Shown: in pieces, positions 8,680 to 20,791 of the stretch
Layout: every line of letters begins with the position of its first letter
How positions within the stretch are numbered: position 1 is the stretch's first letter
Source: Pseudooctadecabacter sp.
GTDB lineage: Bacteria > Pseudomonadota > Alphaproteobacteria > Rhodobacterales > Rhodobacteraceae
NCBI RefSeq assembly: GCF_020627745.1
Contig: NZ_JAHDGE010000002.1
Location: 17,176-81,175 of the forward strand
Reading direction: 5' to 3'
Length of the DNA: 64,000 nucleotides
Notes under the pieces: generated by a model
The model's input: only the letters and a program-made list of their open reading frames with translations
Told to the model about the DNA's origin: nothing
Database searches by the model: none
Program-made: the position numbers and the translations under genes

Positions 8680-10176
8680 ATGAGCAGCGACGCGGATCAC
8701 CACACATCGACCCTCGCGGCTTTGGGTCTGACAGCGCAGGGCGGCAAGAACCCGACGATCACGGGGTTGAGTGTGGACAGCCGCACCGTGACCGATGGCA
8801 CCTTGTTTTTCGCTCTGCCCGGAAGCGCGGTACATGGCGGTGAATTCATTCAATACGCCTTGCGCATGGGGGCCGCCGCGATCCTGACGGACGCCAAAGG
8901 CGCGCAGATCGCGGCCAAGGAACTGGCCGCCAGCGATGCCGCCCTGATCGTGGCCGAAGACCCGCGCGGGGCGCTGGCGCAGACGGCGTCCCTGTGGTTC
9001 GGGGCGCATCCTGAAACGGTGATTGCGGTGACGGGCACCAACGGGAAGACCTCCGTGTCGACCTTCGCGCGCCAGATCTGGGTCGAGATTGAACAATCTG
9101 CCGTCAATCTGGGCACCACCGGCGTCGAAGGCGTCTGGACCCATCCGCTCAAACACACCACGCCCGAACCCATCACGCTGCACCGCACCTTGGCCGCCGC
9201 GAAGGCGCAGGGCGTGACCCACGTGGCGATGGAGGCCTCGTCCCACGGGTTGGACCAGCGCCGGTTGGACGGGGTGGTGCTGTCTGCCGCGGGCTTCAGC
9301 AATTTCACGCAAGACCATCTGGATTATCACCACACGTTTGAGGCCTATTTTGACGCCAAAATGGGCCTGTTCACGCGGCTGCTGCCCGACGATGGCGTAG
9401 CGGTGATCAACATCGACGACCCAAAGGGGCCGGAGGTGGTGGAAATCGCGGAACGCCGTGGTGTCGAAGTCATCACCGTCGGTCGCCACCCGGACGCGCG
9501 CCTGCATCTGAATGCCCAACGTTTTGATGCCACGGGCCAGCAGATCCTCTTTGACTGGCAACGGGGGCGGTTTTCCGCGCGCCTGAACCTGATCGGCGGG
9601 TTTCAGGCCGACAACGTGTTGCTGGCCGCAGGGCTGTGCATCGCATCCGGGTCCGACCCCGAAGAGGTGTTTGACACGCTGCCCTATCTGACCACCGTGC
9701 GGGGCCGGATGGAACATGCCGCCACGCGCAAAAACGGCGGGTCGGTCTTTGTGGATTACGCGCATACGCCCGATGCGGTGGCCACGGCTTTGCAGGCCAT
9801 GCGCCCCCATGTGATGGGCAAACTCATTGCCATTGTCGGGGCAGGGGGCGACCGCGATGCGGGCAAACGGCCCCTGATGGGGGCCGCTGCGGCAGAACAT
9901 GCCGATGTGGTCTTTGTCACCGACGACAACCCAAGATCCGAGGATCCGGCGACAATCCGCGCCGCCGTCATGGCCGGCGCGCCCGAGGCCACCGAAGTGG
10001 CCGACCGGGCCGAGGCGATCCTGCGCGGCGTTGATGCCCTTGGCCCCGGTGATGCGCTGCTGATTGCAGGCAAGGGACATGAAACCGGCCAGATCATTGG
10101 CGACGATGTGCTGCCCTTTGACGATGTGGAACAGGCCAGCGTGGCCGTGTCGGCTCTGGACGGAGACATCATATGA
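8680..10176 (+). CDS. murE: UDP-N-acetylmuramoyl-L-alanyl-D-glutamate--2,6-diaminopimelate ligase
   Basis: VTGTNGKTSVSTFARQIW; DDNPRSEDPATIR (mDAP-specificity DNPR motif); cluster position. Confidence 0.94.
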   Translation: MSSDADHHTSTLAALGLTAQGGKNPTITGLSVDSRTVTDGTLFFALPGSAVHGGEFIQYALRMGAAAILTDAKGAQIAAKELAASDAALIVAEDPRGALAQTASLWFGAHPETVIAVTGTNGKTSVSTFARQIWVEIEQSAVNLGTTGVEGVWTHPLKHTTPEPITLHRTLAAAKAQGVTHVAMEASSHGLDQRRLDGVVLSAAGFSNFTQDHLDYHHTFEAYFDAKMGLFTRLLPDDGVAVINIDDPKGPEVVEIAERRGVEVITVGRHPDARLHLNAQRFDATGQQILFDWQRGRFSARLNLIGGFQADNVLLAAGLCIASGSDPEEVFDTLPYLTTVRGRMEHAATRKNGGSVFVDYAHTPDAVATALQAMRPHVMGKLIAIVGAGGDRDAGKRPLMGAAAAEHADVVFVTDDNPRSEDPATIRAAVMAGAPEATEVADRAEAILRGVDALGPGDALLIAGKGHETGQIIGDDVLPFDDVEQASVAVSALDGDII

Positions 10177-11597
10177 CCCTCTGGACAGCCGAAGACGCCG
10201 CCGCCGCCACAGGGGGTGAGGCCACGACCGGTTGGGCGGCCACAGGCGTCAGCATCGACACACGCACCATTCAGCCGGGCGATTTGTTTGTGGCGTTGAA
10301 AGCCGCGCGCGATGGCCATGACTTTGTGAAAATGGCGCTGGACAAGGGGGCTGCGGCGGCGCTGGTGACCCACCGGCCTGATGATGTGGCCGAGGACGCG
10401 CCGCTGTTGATTGTGCCCGATGTTCTGGCAGGGCTTGAAGCGATGGGCCGCGCGGCCCGCGACCGGACCGACGCCCGCGTTCTGGCCATCACCGGCAGCG
10501 TGGGCAAAACATCCGCCAAGGAAATGGCACGCGAGGTGTTGTCGCGCCAAGGCAGGACCCACGCGGCAGAGGCGTCCTACAACAACCACTGGGGTGTGCC
10601 GTTGACCCTTGCACGGATGCCCGCCGACACGGAATTTGCCGTGATCGAGATTGGCATGTCCAACCCCGGCGAGATTGCCCCGCTGTCCCATATGGCCCGC
10701 CCGCATGTGGCTATGATTACGACCGTCGCCGCCGCCCATCTGGAGGCGTTTGACGATATCACCGGCATCGCCATCGAAAAGGCGTCCATTTTCAAGGGGC
10801 TGGAACCGGACGGCATTTGCATCTTCAACACCGATATCGACGCGGCGTCCCTTGCAAAGGTGAACGAAGCCGCAAGGGGTACGCCGACGTTGCGCGTGGG
10901 CACCGACCCCGAAAACCCCTTCCACCTTGAGGATGTGCAGCTTTCCGAGGGCAGAACGCTCGCCCGCGCGCAGGTCCGTGACCTTGGCCCGCTGATGTTC
11001 AAACTGAACACCGCCGGTCGCCATTTTGCGGCCAATGGTCTGGCCATTCTGGCGGCCACACAAGCCCTGGGTGCCGATCCGGTTCAGGCCGCCCTTGATC
11101 TGGGCCACTGGCAGCCGCCTGCGGGGCGTGGCACCCTCGAACATGTGTCAACGGATCCCGCGCGCGAAGAAACGGTGGCGTTGCTGGATGATGCGTTCAA
11201 TGCCAATCCCACGTCGATGACCGCCGCGTTGGAGGTTCTGGCCTCCTACATGCCGACCGACAATGTGGGGCACGTGGTTAAAGGCCGCCGCGTGGCGATT
11301 TTGGGCGATATGCTGGAACTGGGCGCGGATGAGATGCAGATGCACGCGGCCATCGCCAGCGATCCGCATATGGCGGACATCCATCTGGTTCACTGCGCAG
11401 GTCCGCGCATGAAGGCGCTTTATGATGCGCTGCCCGAAGACAGGCGTGGTCAATGGCATGACACAGCCACGGCACTGGCCGCCCAAACGACCCGTTTGAT
11501 TGACGCGGGCGATGTGGTGCTGGTCAAGGGGTCCAAAGGGTCGAAAGTCAGCCTTGTCGTTGACGCCATCCGCAAACTGGGGCATCCCGACAGCTAG
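10173..11597 (+). CDS. murF: UDP-N-acetylmuramoyl-tripeptide--D-alanyl-D-alanine ligase
   Basis: [30 protein letters not shown]; order murE-murF-mraY. Confidence 0.94.
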   Translation: MTLWTAEDAAAATGGEATTGWAATGVSIDTRTIQPGDLFVALKAARDGHDFVKMALDKGAAAALVTHRPDDVAEDAPLLIVPDVLAGLEAMGRAARDRTDARVLAITGSVGKTSAKEMAREVLSRQGRTHAAEASYNNHWGVPLTLARMPADTEFAVIEIGMSNPGEIAPLSHMARPHVAMITTVAAAHLEAFDDITGIAIEKASIFKGLEPDGICIFNTDIDAASLAKVNEAARGTPTLRVGTDPENPFHLEDVQLSEGRTLARAQVRDLGPLMFKLNTAGRHFAANGLAILAATQALGADPVQAALDLGHWQPPAGRGTLEHVSTDPAREETVALLDDAFNANPTSMTAALEVLASYMPTDNVGHVVKGRRVAILGDMLELGADEMQMHAAIASDPHMADIHLVHCAGPRMKALYDALPEDRRGQWHDTATALAAQTTRLIDAGDVVLVKGSKGSKVSLVVDAIRKLGHPDS

Positions 11598-11652
11598 GTC
11601 GGACCCGCGAAAGCGGCCTGAATGTAGTGATAAGACCACAAGGAACAGGCAC

Positions 11653-12735
11653 ATGTTGTATTGGCTTACGGCGCTTAGCGATGGCGGCGATTTCTTTAAC
11701 CTCTTTCGCTACATCACGTTTCGCGCCGGCGGATCGTTTCTGACAGCGCTGATTTTCGGCTTTCTGTTTGGTCCGACCCTGATCCGTGTGCTGCGGGCCA
11801 AACAGGGCAAAGGCCAGCCCATCCGCGACGATGGCCCCGAAAGCCATATGGCCAAGGCGGGGACGCCAACCATGGGGGGGCTGTTGATTGTGGGCGCGTT
11901 GCTGACATCGACGCTGCTCTGGGCGCGGCTGGACAACCCGTTCATCTGGATGGTGCTGTTTGTAACGCTATCCTTCGCGTTGATCGGGTTTGCCGATGAC
12001 TACGCCAAGGTGTCCAAACAGACGACCGCCGGTGTCAGCGGCCGTGTGCGCCTGTTGATCGGGTTCGGCATCGCCGGTGCGGCGGCGTTCTGGGCTGCGC
12101 AATATCACCCCGAAGACCTGACCTACCAACTGGCCCTGCCTGTCTTCAAGGACACGTTGCTGAACCTTGGTATCCTGTTTGTCCCCTTCGCCATGATCGT
12201 GATCGTGGGTGCGGCCAATGCCGTGAACATGACCGACGGTCTGGACGGTCTGGCGATCATGCCGGTGATGATCGCAGCAGGCACCTTTGGCGTGATCGCC
12301 TACTTCGTGGGGCGCGTGGATTTCACGACCGAACTGGGCTTGCATTATGTCCCCGGCACCGGTGAACTAGCGATCTTCGCAGCCGGTCTGATCGGCGGGG
12401 GCCTTGGGTTTTTGTGGTACAATGCCCCGCCTGCGGCCGTGTTTATGGGCGACACCGGCAGCCTCGCCCTGGGCGGCGCTTTGGGGGCCATCGCGGTGGC
12501 CACAAAACACGAAATCGTGCTGGCGATTGTCGGGGGTGTCTTTGTGGTCGAAGCCCTGTCTGTGATCATTCAGGTCCTCTATTTCAAACGCACGGGCAAA
12601 CGTGTGTTTCTGATGGCGCCGATCCATCACCATTATGAAAAAAAGGGCTGGGCCGAACCGCAGATCGTCATCCGGTTCTGGATCATTTCGCTGATCCTTG
12701 CCGTGATCGGTCTGGCCACGCTCAAAGTGCGTTAA
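11653..12735 (+). CDS. mraY: Phospho-N-acetylmuramoyl-pentapeptide-transferase
   Basis: [40 protein letters not shown]. Start at [12 protein letters not shown] (360 aa). Confidence 0.95.
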   Translation: MLYWLTALSDGGDFFNLFRYITFRAGGSFLTALIFGFLFGPTLIRVLRAKQGKGQPIRDDGPESHMAKAGTPTMGGLLIVGALLTSTLLWARLDNPFIWMVLFVTLSFALIGFADDYAKVSKQTTAGVSGRVRLLIGFGIAGAAAFWAAQYHPEDLTYQLALPVFKDTLLNLGILFVPFAMIVIVGAANAVNMTDGLDGLAIMPVMIAAGTFGVIAYFVGRVDFTTELGLHYVPGTGELAIFAAGLIGGGLGFLWYNAPPAAVFMGDTGSLALGGALGAIAVATKHEIVLAIVGGVFVVEALSVIIQVLYFKRTGKRVFLMAPIHHHYEKKGWAEPQIVIRFWIISLILAVIGLATLKVR

Positions 12736-12750
12736 GCAAGGGGCAAGACC

Positions 12751-14142
12751 ATGATTCCAGTGCAGGGTGTTACCGGCAAAATCATCGCCGTTCTGGGGCT
12801 GGGGCGGTCCGGCCTTGCGACAGTTGCAGCCTTGCAAGCAGGCGGCGCGCAGGTTGTTGTCTGGGATGACAGCCCGACGGCCGACGTTAAAGCCAATGAT
12901 GCGGGCGCGGACCTGCGCGATCTGACAAAGCAGGGCGCATTTGACGGCATTGATGCGCTGATCACCTCGCCCGGGATTCCGCATCTTTACCCCGAACCCC
13001 ATCCCGCCATCGCCAACGCCATGGCTGTGGGCGTGCCCGTGGACAACGACATCGGCCTGTTTTTTCGCAGCTTTGCGACCGCCGAGTGGGACAATTTCGA
13101 CACGATGCCCAAGGTCATCGCGGTCACGGGCAGCAATGGCAAATCCACCACCTCCGCGCTGATCCACCACATTCTGGAAGAGGCGGGCCGCCCCACCCAG
13201 CTGGCCGGCAACATCGGGCGCGGCGTTCTGGACATCGACGAGGCGCATGACGGCGAAGTGGTCGTTCTGGAACTCAGCAGCTATCAAACCGAACTGGCCC
13301 GCGCGCTGACCCCCGATGTGGCGGTCTTCACCAATATCAGCCCCGATCATCTGGATCGCCACGCAGGTTTCGGCGGCTATGTGGCGGCCAAACGGCGGCT
13401 GTTTTCCGAAGGCGGGCCGGACCGTGCCGTAATCGGTGTGGATGAACCCGAAGGCCGCTACATTGCCAATCAACTGACCGAAGGCCCCACCGATGACCGC
13501 GTCTTGCGCATCTCATCGGGGCAAAAGCTGGATCGCGCCGCGTGGTCGGTCTTTGCGCGCAAAGGGTTCTTGAGCGAATACCGCAAGGGGCGGCAGGTGG
13601 CGTCAGTGGATTTGCGCGACATGCCCGGTTTGCCAGGGGCGCATAACCATCAGAACGCCTGTGCCGCCTTTGCGGCCTGTCGCGCCCTCGGCATCGGTCC
13701 GCGCGTCATCGAAGCGGCCTTTCACAGCTTCAAGGGGTTGCCCCACCGCAGCCAGTTGATCGCGGAAAAAGACGGCGTGAAATACGTCAACGACAGCAAA
13801 GCCACCAACGTCGACAGTGCGGCCAAAGCGCTGGCGGCCTTCAAAAACATTCGCTGGATTTGTGGCGGGCTTGAAAAGGAGGGCGGGCTTGCGGCGCTTC
13901 TGCCCGCTCCAAATGTGACCAAAGCCTATGTCATCGGGCGTGAGGCTGCGGGTTTTGCCATGCAACTGAAGGGGCTTGAGGTTGAGGTCTGCGGCGACAT
14001 GGCCACCGCCGTCGCCAAAGCCGCCGCCGATGCGCAGCCCGGCGACACTGTCCTGCTGGCCCCCGCCGCCGCGTCCTTTGATCAATACGACAGCTTTGAA
14101 AAGCGCGGGGAAGACTTCATCGCCCGCGTCCAGGCGCTCTAG
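12751..14142 (+). CDS. murD: UDP-N-acetylmuramoylalanine--D-glutamate ligase
   Basis: [39 protein letters not shown]. Confidence 0.94.
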   Translation: MIPVQGVTGKIIAVLGLGRSGLATVAALQAGGAQVVVWDDSPTADVKANDAGADLRDLTKQGAFDGIDALITSPGIPHLYPEPHPAIANAMAVGVPVDNDIGLFFRSFATAEWDNFDTMPKVIAVTGSNGKSTTSALIHHILEEAGRPTQLAGNIGRGVLDIDEAHDGEVVVLELSSYQTELARALTPDVAVFTNISPDHLDRHAGFGGYVAAKRRLFSEGGPDRAVIGVDEPEGRYIANQLTEGPTDDRVLRISSGQKLDRAAWSVFARKGFLSEYRKGRQVASVDLRDMPGLPGAHNHQNACAAFAACRALGIGPRVIEAAFHSFKGLPHRSQLIAEKDGVKYVNDSKATNVDSAAKALAAFKNIRWICGGLEKEGGLAALLPAPNVTKAYVIGREAAGFAMQLKGLEVEVCGDMATAVAKAAADAQPGDTVLLAPAAASFDQYDSFEKRGEDFIARVQAL

Positions 14143-14407
14143 GGCCTGTGGACATTCATATTCCGCCCCCCGCGCGAGACGCATTTTGCTGCTGGCTCTC
14201 TGATTTGAGGGCAGCACTGTGATCATTGGAAGCGAAAATCTGAGATGGCAGAGGCAAAATGCGCCGCGCCCCGAAGGGGTTTCGCCAAAATTGCCCATTT
14301 CTGCGTTAAGAGAGCTTGAAATAGCCGGCTATTCCTGCGCTCTCCTGCCTTGAACTGAGCAATTTTTGTCTGAAACGGGGTGTGGACTATGAATGCCCAC
14401 AGGCCCT
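14141..14407. mobile_element. MITE-like / IS-remnant element with about 20-bp terminal inverted repeats
   Basis: agggcctgtggacattcata (14141-14160) versus reverse complement of tatgaatgcccacaggccct (14388-14407): 19/20 identical. No ORF of note inside. Confidence 0.55.
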
Positions 14408-14413
14408 GACCCT

Positions 14414-14439
14414 GTTTCGTTTTGCCAAAAATACTCAAA
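14414..14439. repeat. Dispersed intergenic repeat, copy 1 (gtttcgttttgccaaaaatactcaaa)
   Basis: 26-nt identical copy at 36511-36536. Confidence 0.75.
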
Positions 14440-14447
14440 ATCTGACG

Positions 14448-15635
14448 TCAGCCAAGCCGCGCGGCAATCGCGGTTCCTGCGGCATAGCCCGATGACCACG
14501 CCCACTGGAAATTGTAGCCGCCCAGCCAGCCGGTCACATCCACGGCTTCGCCAATGAAATAAAGACCCGGCACGGCCTTGGCCTCCATGGTTTTGGACGA
14601 CAGACCGTCCGTATCAACCCCACCCAACGTGACCTCCGCCGTGCGGTATCCTTCCGTGCCGGACGGTTTTAACGACCAGTTTGCCAAAACCTCACATATC
14701 GCGTCTATGCGCCCGTCCGAGATGTCGCCCACATTGCCGGTCAAATCCATTTCGCCGCTGAGGTAGTCCACCAGACGGGGTGGCAGGTGGGCGCCAAGCG
14801 CCGTGGTGAGGGCCTTCCGGCCCTGATCGCGGCGCTGGTCTTTCAACAAGGGGGCAAGGTCAAGGTCGGGTGCGACGGCCACGGTCACGTCCTCACCGTC
14901 GTGCCAGTAACTTGACGCTTGCAGGATGGCGGGGCCGGACAGGCCGCGGTGCGTGAACAACATCGCCTCGTCAAAAGATGTCCCGTCTTGTGTCGTCACC
15001 CGGGCGGGCGTTGCCGTACCCGCCAGCGGTTTGAATTTCTCGTCCGAAAAGGTGAACGGCACAAGGGCAGGGCGGGTGTCGGTGACGGCCAGCCCGAACT
15101 GCGTCGCGATCTGGTAGGCCAGCCCTGTCGCGCCCATTTTGGGAATGGATTTGCCCCCCGTCGCCACGACCAGGGCGCGCGCCTGAACCGTGCCGACCTT
15201 GCCGTCGCGGCTGAGGCGGACATGGAAAAGATCACCGTCGTGGCTGACCTCCTCGACCGCCGTATTCAGCCATAGCCGGGCCTGGGCGGCCTCCATCTCG
15301 GACCGGAGCATGGCAATGATGTCTTTGGCGCTGGTGTCACAGAAAAGTTGGCCCAGCGTTTTTTCATGCCACGGGATGCGATGGCGGTCCACGAGGTCGA
15401 TAAAATCCCACTGGCTGTAGCGGGCGAGCGCGGATTTCGCGAAATGGGGGTTCCGGCTGATGAAATTTGCAGCCGTCGTCCCAAGGTTGGTAAAGTTGCA
15501 GCGCCCCCCGCCTGAGATGCGGATTTTCTCACCCGGCGCTTTGGCGTGATCAATGACGAGCGTCTTGGGGCCTGCGAAGGCCGCAGCCTGTAATCCGGCG
15601 GCCCCCGCGCCGAGGATGAGTGTGTTGACCTGCAT
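14448..15635 (-). CDS. BaiN/HI0933-like NAD(P)/FAD-dependent flavoprotein
   Basis: MQVNTLILGAGAAGLQAAAFAG...GGGRCNFTNLG...GLYFIGEAVDVTGWLGGYNFQWAWSSGYAAG. Confidence 0.88.
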   Translation of the reverse strand: MQVNTLILGAGAAGLQAAAFAGPKTLVIDHAKAPGEKIRISGGGRCNFTNLGTTAANFISRNPHFAKSALARYSQWDFIDLVDRHRIPWHEKTLGQLFCDTSAKDIIAMLRSEMEAAQARLWLNTAVEEVSHDGDLFHVRLSRDGKVGTVQARALVVATGGKSIPKMGATGLAYQIATQFGLAVTDTRPALVPFTFSDEKFKPLAGTATPARVTTQDGTSFDEAMLFTHRGLSGPAILQASSYWHDGEDVTVAVAPDLDLAPLLKDQRRDQGRKALTTALGAHLPPRLVDYLSGEMDLTGNVGDISDGRIDAICEVLANWSLKPSGTEGYRTAEVTLGGVDTDGLSSKTMEAKAVPGLYFIGEAVDVTGWLGGYNFQWAWSSGYAAGTAIAARLG

Positions 15636-15730
15636 CCTGTCGAGGTGCATGAGAATGTCGCAATGTGCAAGTGCGGCCATGCCGCAGTCAACTTAACCGG
15701 TGACCCCCGTCAGAGAAAGGGACAGCAAAG

Positions 15731-16357
15731 GTGTCAAATCCCGCAGCCACTCAGGGTGCGATGTCGCACCGTCCGGTTGTCATCACGGGCCCGCCGCGTG
15801 TCGGGAAATCCATCGCTGCCGATCGTGTTGCCCGTGCATTGGGATTTATCGTCATGGCGGCTGATGAGCTTCGTCTGTCGTTCTGGGGGCTGGCTGATCG
15901 GGACGAACGGCAGGCCAAACGCCGATCTGTTTATGACGACGCGATTTACGGGTCTGATGGCAGGGTCGTGGTGGAGGGCTGGGATTTGATGCTTCATGAT
16001 ATGCTGGAAAAATCCCTGCGGTTCGAACTGGGCGCGTTTGACGGCGGCCGCGTGGATTTGCGTCATGCCGTTGATCTGCGGACACGGTTCGGCGCGCGTG
16101 TCTTTGCTTTCGGGGCCGCTTTGGATGATGCGGGCACCCGCATTGCGGCCATGCGGCGACATGCGCAAAGCGGCTATTCGTGGATCGCCGGTCTGTCCGA
16201 CGCAGAGATTTTGCCCATCGCCGAACAGTCGCGCACCATGAGCCTGTCCCTGCGGGACGCCGCACGAACAGCGGATGTGCCCTATTTCGAATGCCGGTCG
16301 GCCAGCTTTGAAAACGACATGGACCGCGCCGTCGCGGCCATTCTGGCAACTGCCTGA
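15731..16357 (+). CDS. P-loop NTPase / kinase-like hypothetical protein
   Basis: VVITGPPRVGKSIAADRVARALGF Walker A; no further family recognised. Confidence 0.65.
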   Translation: MSNPAATQGAMSHRPVVITGPPRVGKSIAADRVARALGFIVMAADELRLSFWGLADRDERQAKRRSVYDDAIYGSDGRVVVEGWDLMLHDMLEKSLRFELGAFDGGRVDLRHAVDLRTRFGARVFAFGAALDDAGTRIAAMRRHAQSGYSWIAGLSDAEILPIAEQSRTMSLSLRDAARTADVPYFECRSASFENDMDRAVAAILATA

Positions 16358-16492
16358 CAAACCGCCGTCAACGACCGCCATTGTCTGACACGTTTGCAGT
16401 CTTCGTTTTTTCTGGAAAACGAAGGGGGAAGGGGCTACTGTTCTATTCAGACCCGGCAAACGGGCGCATCGAGGCAGTAAGGCAGCAGTACC

Positions 16493-17662
16493 ATGACAGA
16501 GATGGTCTATGGCGCGATCCCCGTGGGGTCGGGTGATCCGGTTCTTCCACGTTGGTGGCGGACGGTCGACAAATGGACGTTGTCCTGCATCCTTGCCCTG
16601 TTCGGGATCGGGTTGTTGCTGGGGCTGGCCGCGTCGCCGCCCCTGGCTGCTAAAAACGGGTTTGAGCCGTTTCACTATGTCCAGCGTCAGGCCTTTTTCG
16701 GCTGCGTGGCGATTGTGGTTTTGTTTGTCACCTCAATGATGTCGCCCACGCTGGTGCGTCGTTTGGCGGTGTTGGGGTTTCTGGCGGCTTTTGTGGCCTT
16801 GGCGGGGTTGCCGTTTCTGGGCACCGATTTTGGCAAGGGCGCTGTGCGCTGGTATTCGCTGGGCTTTGCGTCCGTGCAACCGTCCGAATTTCTGAAACCC
16901 GGATTTATCGTTGTGGCCGCATGGTTCATGGCCGCCAGCCAAGAGATCGGCGGACCGCCCGGCAAGATGTATTCCTTTGTGCTGACGGTCATTATCGTGC
17001 TGATGCTGGCCATGCAGCCCGACTTTGGTCAGGCCGCTTTGCTGCTGTTTGGCTGGGGCGTTATGTATTTCGTGGGCGGCGCGCCGATCCTGTTGCTGGT
17101 TGCCTTGGGCGGCGCGGTGATTTTTGGCGGCACCATTGCCTATTCCAATTCCGAACACTTCGCGCGCCGGATCGACGGGTTTCTGAACCCTGACGTCGAT
17201 CCCACCACGCAGCTGGGCTATGCCACCAACGCGATCCGCGAGGGCGGGTTCTTTGGCGTGGGCGTGGGGGAGGGCACCGTAAAATGGTCGCTGCCCGATG
17301 CCCATACCGATTTCATTATCGCTGTGGCCGCCGAGGAATACGGGCTGATCTGTGTGCTGGCGGTGATCGGGCTTTATGCCACGATTGTGGTGCGCAGCCT
17401 GATGCGGCTGATGAAGGAACGGGACCCGTTTATCAGGCTGGCAGGGTGTGGTCTGGCCTGCATCGTGGGCGTTCAGGCGATGATCAACATGGGCGTGGCC
17501 GTCCGGCTGTTGCCCGCCAAGGGGATGACACTGCCGTTTGTCAGTTATGGTGGATCGTCCGTCATTGCGTCAGGCATTGCCGTGGGCATGTTGCTGGCCT
17601 TCACACGGTCGCGTCCGCAGGGGCAGATCGGCGACATTCTTTTGCGGCGGGGGCGCACATGA
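16493..17662 (+). CDS. ftsW: Peptidoglycan glycosyltransferase FtsW
   Basis: SEDS protein; [41 protein letters not shown]. Confidence 0.95.
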   Translation: MTEMVYGAIPVGSGDPVLPRWWRTVDKWTLSCILALFGIGLLLGLAASPPLAAKNGFEPFHYVQRQAFFGCVAIVVLFVTSMMSPTLVRRLAVLGFLAAFVALAGLPFLGTDFGKGAVRWYSLGFASVQPSEFLKPGFIVVAAWFMAASQEIGGPPGKMYSFVLTVIIVLMLAMQPDFGQAALLLFGWGVMYFVGGAPILLLVALGGAVIFGGTIAYSNSEHFARRIDGFLNPDVDPTTQLGYATNAIREGGFFGVGVGEGTVKWSLPDAHTDFIIAVAAEEYGLICVLAVIGLYATIVVRSLMRLMKERDPFIRLAGCGLACIVGVQAMINMGVAVRLLPAKGMTLPFVSYGGSSVIASGIAVGMLLAFTRSRPQGQIGDILLRRGRT

Positions 17663-18753
17663 CACAGCCTCTTTTGATCATCGCGGCCGGTGGCACAGGC
17701 GGGCACATGTTTCCCGCGCAAGCCCTGGCAGAGGCGATGCTGGCGCGCGGCTGGCGCGTGAAGCTGAGCACGGACGCCCGCGGCGCACGATACACCGGCG
17801 GGTTCCCGCACGCGGTCGAGATCGAGCAGGTCGGATCGGCCACATTTTCGCGGGGCGGTATCGGCGCAAAGCTCGCCGCGCCGTTCAAAATTGCAGGTGG
17901 AATTCTCGCAGCCGCCAGCCGGATGATGCGAGACAAACCGGCGGTGGTCGTGGGGTTTGGCGGCTATCCGGCCATTCCGGCCATGGCATCGGCATGGATA
18001 TTGCGCAAACCGCGCATGATCCACGAACAAAACGGCGTATTGGGCCGCGTGAACCAGATTTTCGCCAAACGTGTCGATACTGTTGCCTGCGGCACGTGGC
18101 CTACAGAGCTTCCGGCGGGCGTGGACGGGGTGCCCGTGGGCAATCCGGTGCGCCAATCCATCCTTGAACGTGCGGGCGCGGGATATATCGCGCCCGGTGA
18201 CTATCCGATGTCCATACTGGTCATGGGCGGGTCGCAGGGGGCCCGTATCCTTAGCGATGTGGTGCCGCCGGCAATCAGCGCTTTGCCATCGGAAATCCGC
18301 CGCAACATCCGTGTCAGCCATCAGGCGCGCGAAGAAGACCTTGAGCGTGTCGCGCAATATTACGCCGACGAAGGCATTCCGGCGGACGTTCAGACCTTTT
18401 TCAACGATGTTCCCACGCGCATGTCCGAGGCCCAGCTGGTCGTAACCCGCGCCGGTGCGTCGACCATTGCGGACCTGAGCATCATTGGCCGCCCGTCAAT
18501 TTTGGTCCCCCTTGCCGCGGCGGTGCGCGATGAACAGACCGCCAACGCCCGCCAACTGGTTGAGGCAGGGGCCGCGATCATGGTGCCCGAAAGCAAATTG
18601 CATGTGGACAGTCTGGCCGAACAGATGGCGACCGTTCTGAGCGATCCGAACGGAGCGCTGAAAATGGCGCAATCGGCGCTCGCTTGCGGAAAACCCGATG
18701 CCACGCAAACGCTGGTTGATCTTGCCCTCGGATTGGCCGAAACGCCCTCCTGA
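17659..18753 (+). CDS. murG: UDP-N-acetylglucosamine--N-acetylmuramyl-(pentapeptide) pyrophosphoryl-undecaprenol N-acetylglucosamine transferase
   Basis: [52 protein letters not shown] at 17659 overlaps ftsW stop. Confidence 0.95.
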   Translation: MTQPLLIIAAGGTGGHMFPAQALAEAMLARGWRVKLSTDARGARYTGGFPHAVEIEQVGSATFSRGGIGAKLAAPFKIAGGILAAASRMMRDKPAVVVGFGGYPAIPAMASAWILRKPRMIHEQNGVLGRVNQIFAKRVDTVACGTWPTELPAGVDGVPVGNPVRQSILERAGAGYIAPGDYPMSILVMGGSQGARILSDVVPPAISALPSEIRRNIRVSHQAREEDLERVAQYYADEGIPADVQTFFNDVPTRMSEAQLVVTRAGASTIADLSIIGRPSILVPLAAAVRDEQTANARQLVEAGAAIMVPESKLHVDSLAEQMATVLSDPNGALKMAQSALACGKPDATQTLVDLALGLAETPS

Positions 18754-18787
18754 CCGAAGGACGATACGAATGGACGGAAGCCCGATC

Positions 18788-20185
18788 ATGAACGCTGCAA
18801 CAAAACTCCCCCTTGACGTTGGCCCGATCCATTTTGTGGGCATCGGTGGCATCGGCATGTCGGGCATTGCCGAAGTGCTGTTGAGCCATGGCTATGTCGT
18901 TCAGGGGTCCGACCTGAAGGAAACGCCGATCACCAAACGTCTGCAGGGGATGGGCGCGTTGATCTATACCGGGCAGCGGGCGGAGAATATCGACGGCGCG
19001 GCGGTCATCGTCATTTCAAGCGCGATCAAGCCCGGCAATCCGGAGCTTGACGCGGCCCGCGCGCGCGGCCTGCCCATTGTGCGCCGCGCCGAGATGCTGG
19101 CCGAACTGATGCGTCTGAAATCCAACATCGCCGTGGCAGGCACTCACGGCAAGACGACGACCACAACGATGGTTGCGGCCCTGCTGGATGGCGGCAATTT
19201 CAACCCGACGGTTGTGAACGGCGGGATCATCCACGCCTACGGGTCCAACGCGCGGGTGGGCGATGGCGAATGGATGGTGGTGGAGGCCGACGAAAGCGAC
19301 GGCACCTTTAACCGGCTGCCAGCCACAATCGCGATTGTGACCAACATCGACCCAGAGCACATGGAACACTGGGGCACCGAGGAAAACCTGCACCGCGGGT
19401 TTTACGATTTCGTGTCCAACATTCCGTTCTACGGCGTGGCGGTATGCTGCACCGACGACAGCGATGTGCAATCGCTGGTGGGCAAAATCACCGACAGGCG
19501 GGTGGTAACCTATGGCTTCAACGCGCAGGCCGATGTGCGCGCGGTAAACCTGTCATACAAAGGCGGTCAGGCCCATTTCGATGTGGCCCTCCAGAACGAA
19601 GACCAGATGATCGAAGGCTGTGTGCTGCCCATGCCGGGCGATCACAACGTGTCCAACGCCTTGTCCGCCATCGCCGTGGCACGGCATCTGGGCATGAAGC
19701 GCGAAGAGATCCGCACTGCGCTGGCAGCTTTCGGGGGCGTCAACCGCCGCTTTACCCGTGTGGGCGAGGTGGGCGGCGTCACCATCATCGACGACTACGG
19801 CCACCACCCCACGGAAATCGCTGCTGTGCTGAAAGCCGCACGACAGGCCTGCGACGGGCGCATTATCGCCGTGCACCAGCCGCACCGCTACACGCGGTTA
19901 CACCACCATTTCGATGACTTTTGTGCCTGTTTCAACGACGCCGATGTTGTTGCCATCGCCGAGGTTTTCGCCGCCGGCGAAGACGTCATCGAAGGGGCCA
20001 CCCGTGACGATCTGGTCGCAGGACTGATCCGGGGCGGTCACCGGCATGCCCGCGCGATCACCGATGAGGACGATCTGGTTCGTCTGGTGCGCGAACAGGC
20101 CAAAGAGGGCGATATGGTTGTCTGCCTTGGTGCCGGTTCCATTTCCACATGGGCCAATAGCTTGCCAAAGCGGCTGGCCGATTGA
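18788..20185 (+). CDS. murC: UDP-N-acetylmuramate--L-alanine ligase
   Basis: [45 protein letters not shown]. Start at MNAATKL, possibly 18770. Confidence 0.93.
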   Translation: MNAATKLPLDVGPIHFVGIGGIGMSGIAEVLLSHGYVVQGSDLKETPITKRLQGMGALIYTGQRAENIDGAAVIVISSAIKPGNPELDAARARGLPIVRRAEMLAELMRLKSNIAVAGTHGKTTTTTMVAALLDGGNFNPTVVNGGIIHAYGSNARVGDGEWMVVEADESDGTFNRLPATIAIVTNIDPEHMEHWGTEENLHRGFYDFVSNIPFYGVAVCCTDDSDVQSLVGKITDRRVVTYGFNAQADVRAVNLSYKGGQAHFDVALQNEDQMIEGCVLPMPGDHNVSNALSAIAVARHLGMKREEIRTALAAFGGVNRRFTRVGEVGGVTIIDDYGHHPTEIAAVLKAARQACDGRIIAVHQPHRYTRLHHHFDDFCACFNDADVVAIAEVFAAGEDVIEGATRDDLVAGLIRGGHRHARAITDEDDLVRLVREQAKEGDMVVCLGAGSISTWANSLPKRLAD

Positions 20186-20409
20186 CTTATGAATGGCTGA
20201 TCCTTGGCGCGATCGTGCTGGTGTCGGTCCTGCCGATGATCAAATGGCTGCGCCGGTTGCTATGGGCGTTTTCCGTGGCTTTTGTTGCGATGTTGTTGAT
20301 CCATATGCAGCATAACCCCGGTGAGGCGACATTGGCGCTCGGCATGATGGGCAGCGGGCTGATGATTGCGCGTCCTGTCCGGCGGGCGGTTCTTGGGGGG
20401 CTGTTTTGA
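20182..20409 (+). CDS. Small membrane protein (75 aa), unknown function
   Basis: ATGA-type overlap with murC; hydrophobic, conserved-looking operon position. Confidence 0.6.
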   Translation: MTYEWLILGAIVLVSVLPMIKWLRRLLWAFSVAFVAMLLIHMQHNPGEATLALGMMGSGLMIARPVRRAVLGGLF

Positions 20410-20410
20410 T

Positions 20411-20522
20411 GTCGAATGGGCTGCGCCCATCCGATCCGCGCCGCTGCGCGGCGCAGGGGACAGCCGGGCAAGGGGGTGTGCATGTGCGAGAGGTGGATTT
20501 AGGTATTTTTGAACCAGAGAAA
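20411..20522. repeat. Mosaic intergenic palindromic repeat, copy A
   Basis: gtcgaatgggctgcgcccatccgatccgc... then aggtatttttgaaccagaga; shares both blocks with 55500-55580. Confidence 0.7.
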
Positions 20523-20536
20523 ACAAGGCGTGGCGC

Positions 20537-20791
20537 GTGACCTGGTCTGTCATCGCCTTTTGCATCTGGGTGCTGTTGGCCAGCGTTACCGCGATGTTGC
20601 CCATGCGGCGGCAGTATGTTCCGGGTGTTACGCTTTTGGTGTTGGCACCGGTCTTGATCGGCTGGCTGGGCTATGATTTCGGCTGGGTCTGGGCCGCGGC
20701 TGGTCTGGCGGCCTTTGTGTCGATGTTCCGCAATCCGTTGAAATATTTCTTGGCCCGTGCGCGGGGCAAAACGCCGGAGATTCCGAAATGA
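20537..20791 (+). CDS. DUF2484-like small membrane protein (84 aa)
   Basis: Located between murC and murB; resembles the downstream 20788-21054 product. Confidence 0.65.
   Translation: MTWSVIAFCIWVLLASVTAMLPMRRQYVPGVTLLVLAPVLIGWLGYDFGWVWAAAGLAAFVSMFRNPLKYFLARARGKTPEIPK

Noticed and set aside
8674-10080. 468-aa minus-strand ORF opposite murE
   Set aside because: Antisense shadow; murE motifs are clear.
9756-11144. 462-aa minus-strand ORF opposite murE/murF
   Set aside because: Antisense shadow spanning two coding genes.
16401-16424. cttcgtttt/aaaacgaag hairpin upstream of ftsW
   Set aside because: Short A/T-containing stem with no U-tract and no clear promoter relation; too weak to call.
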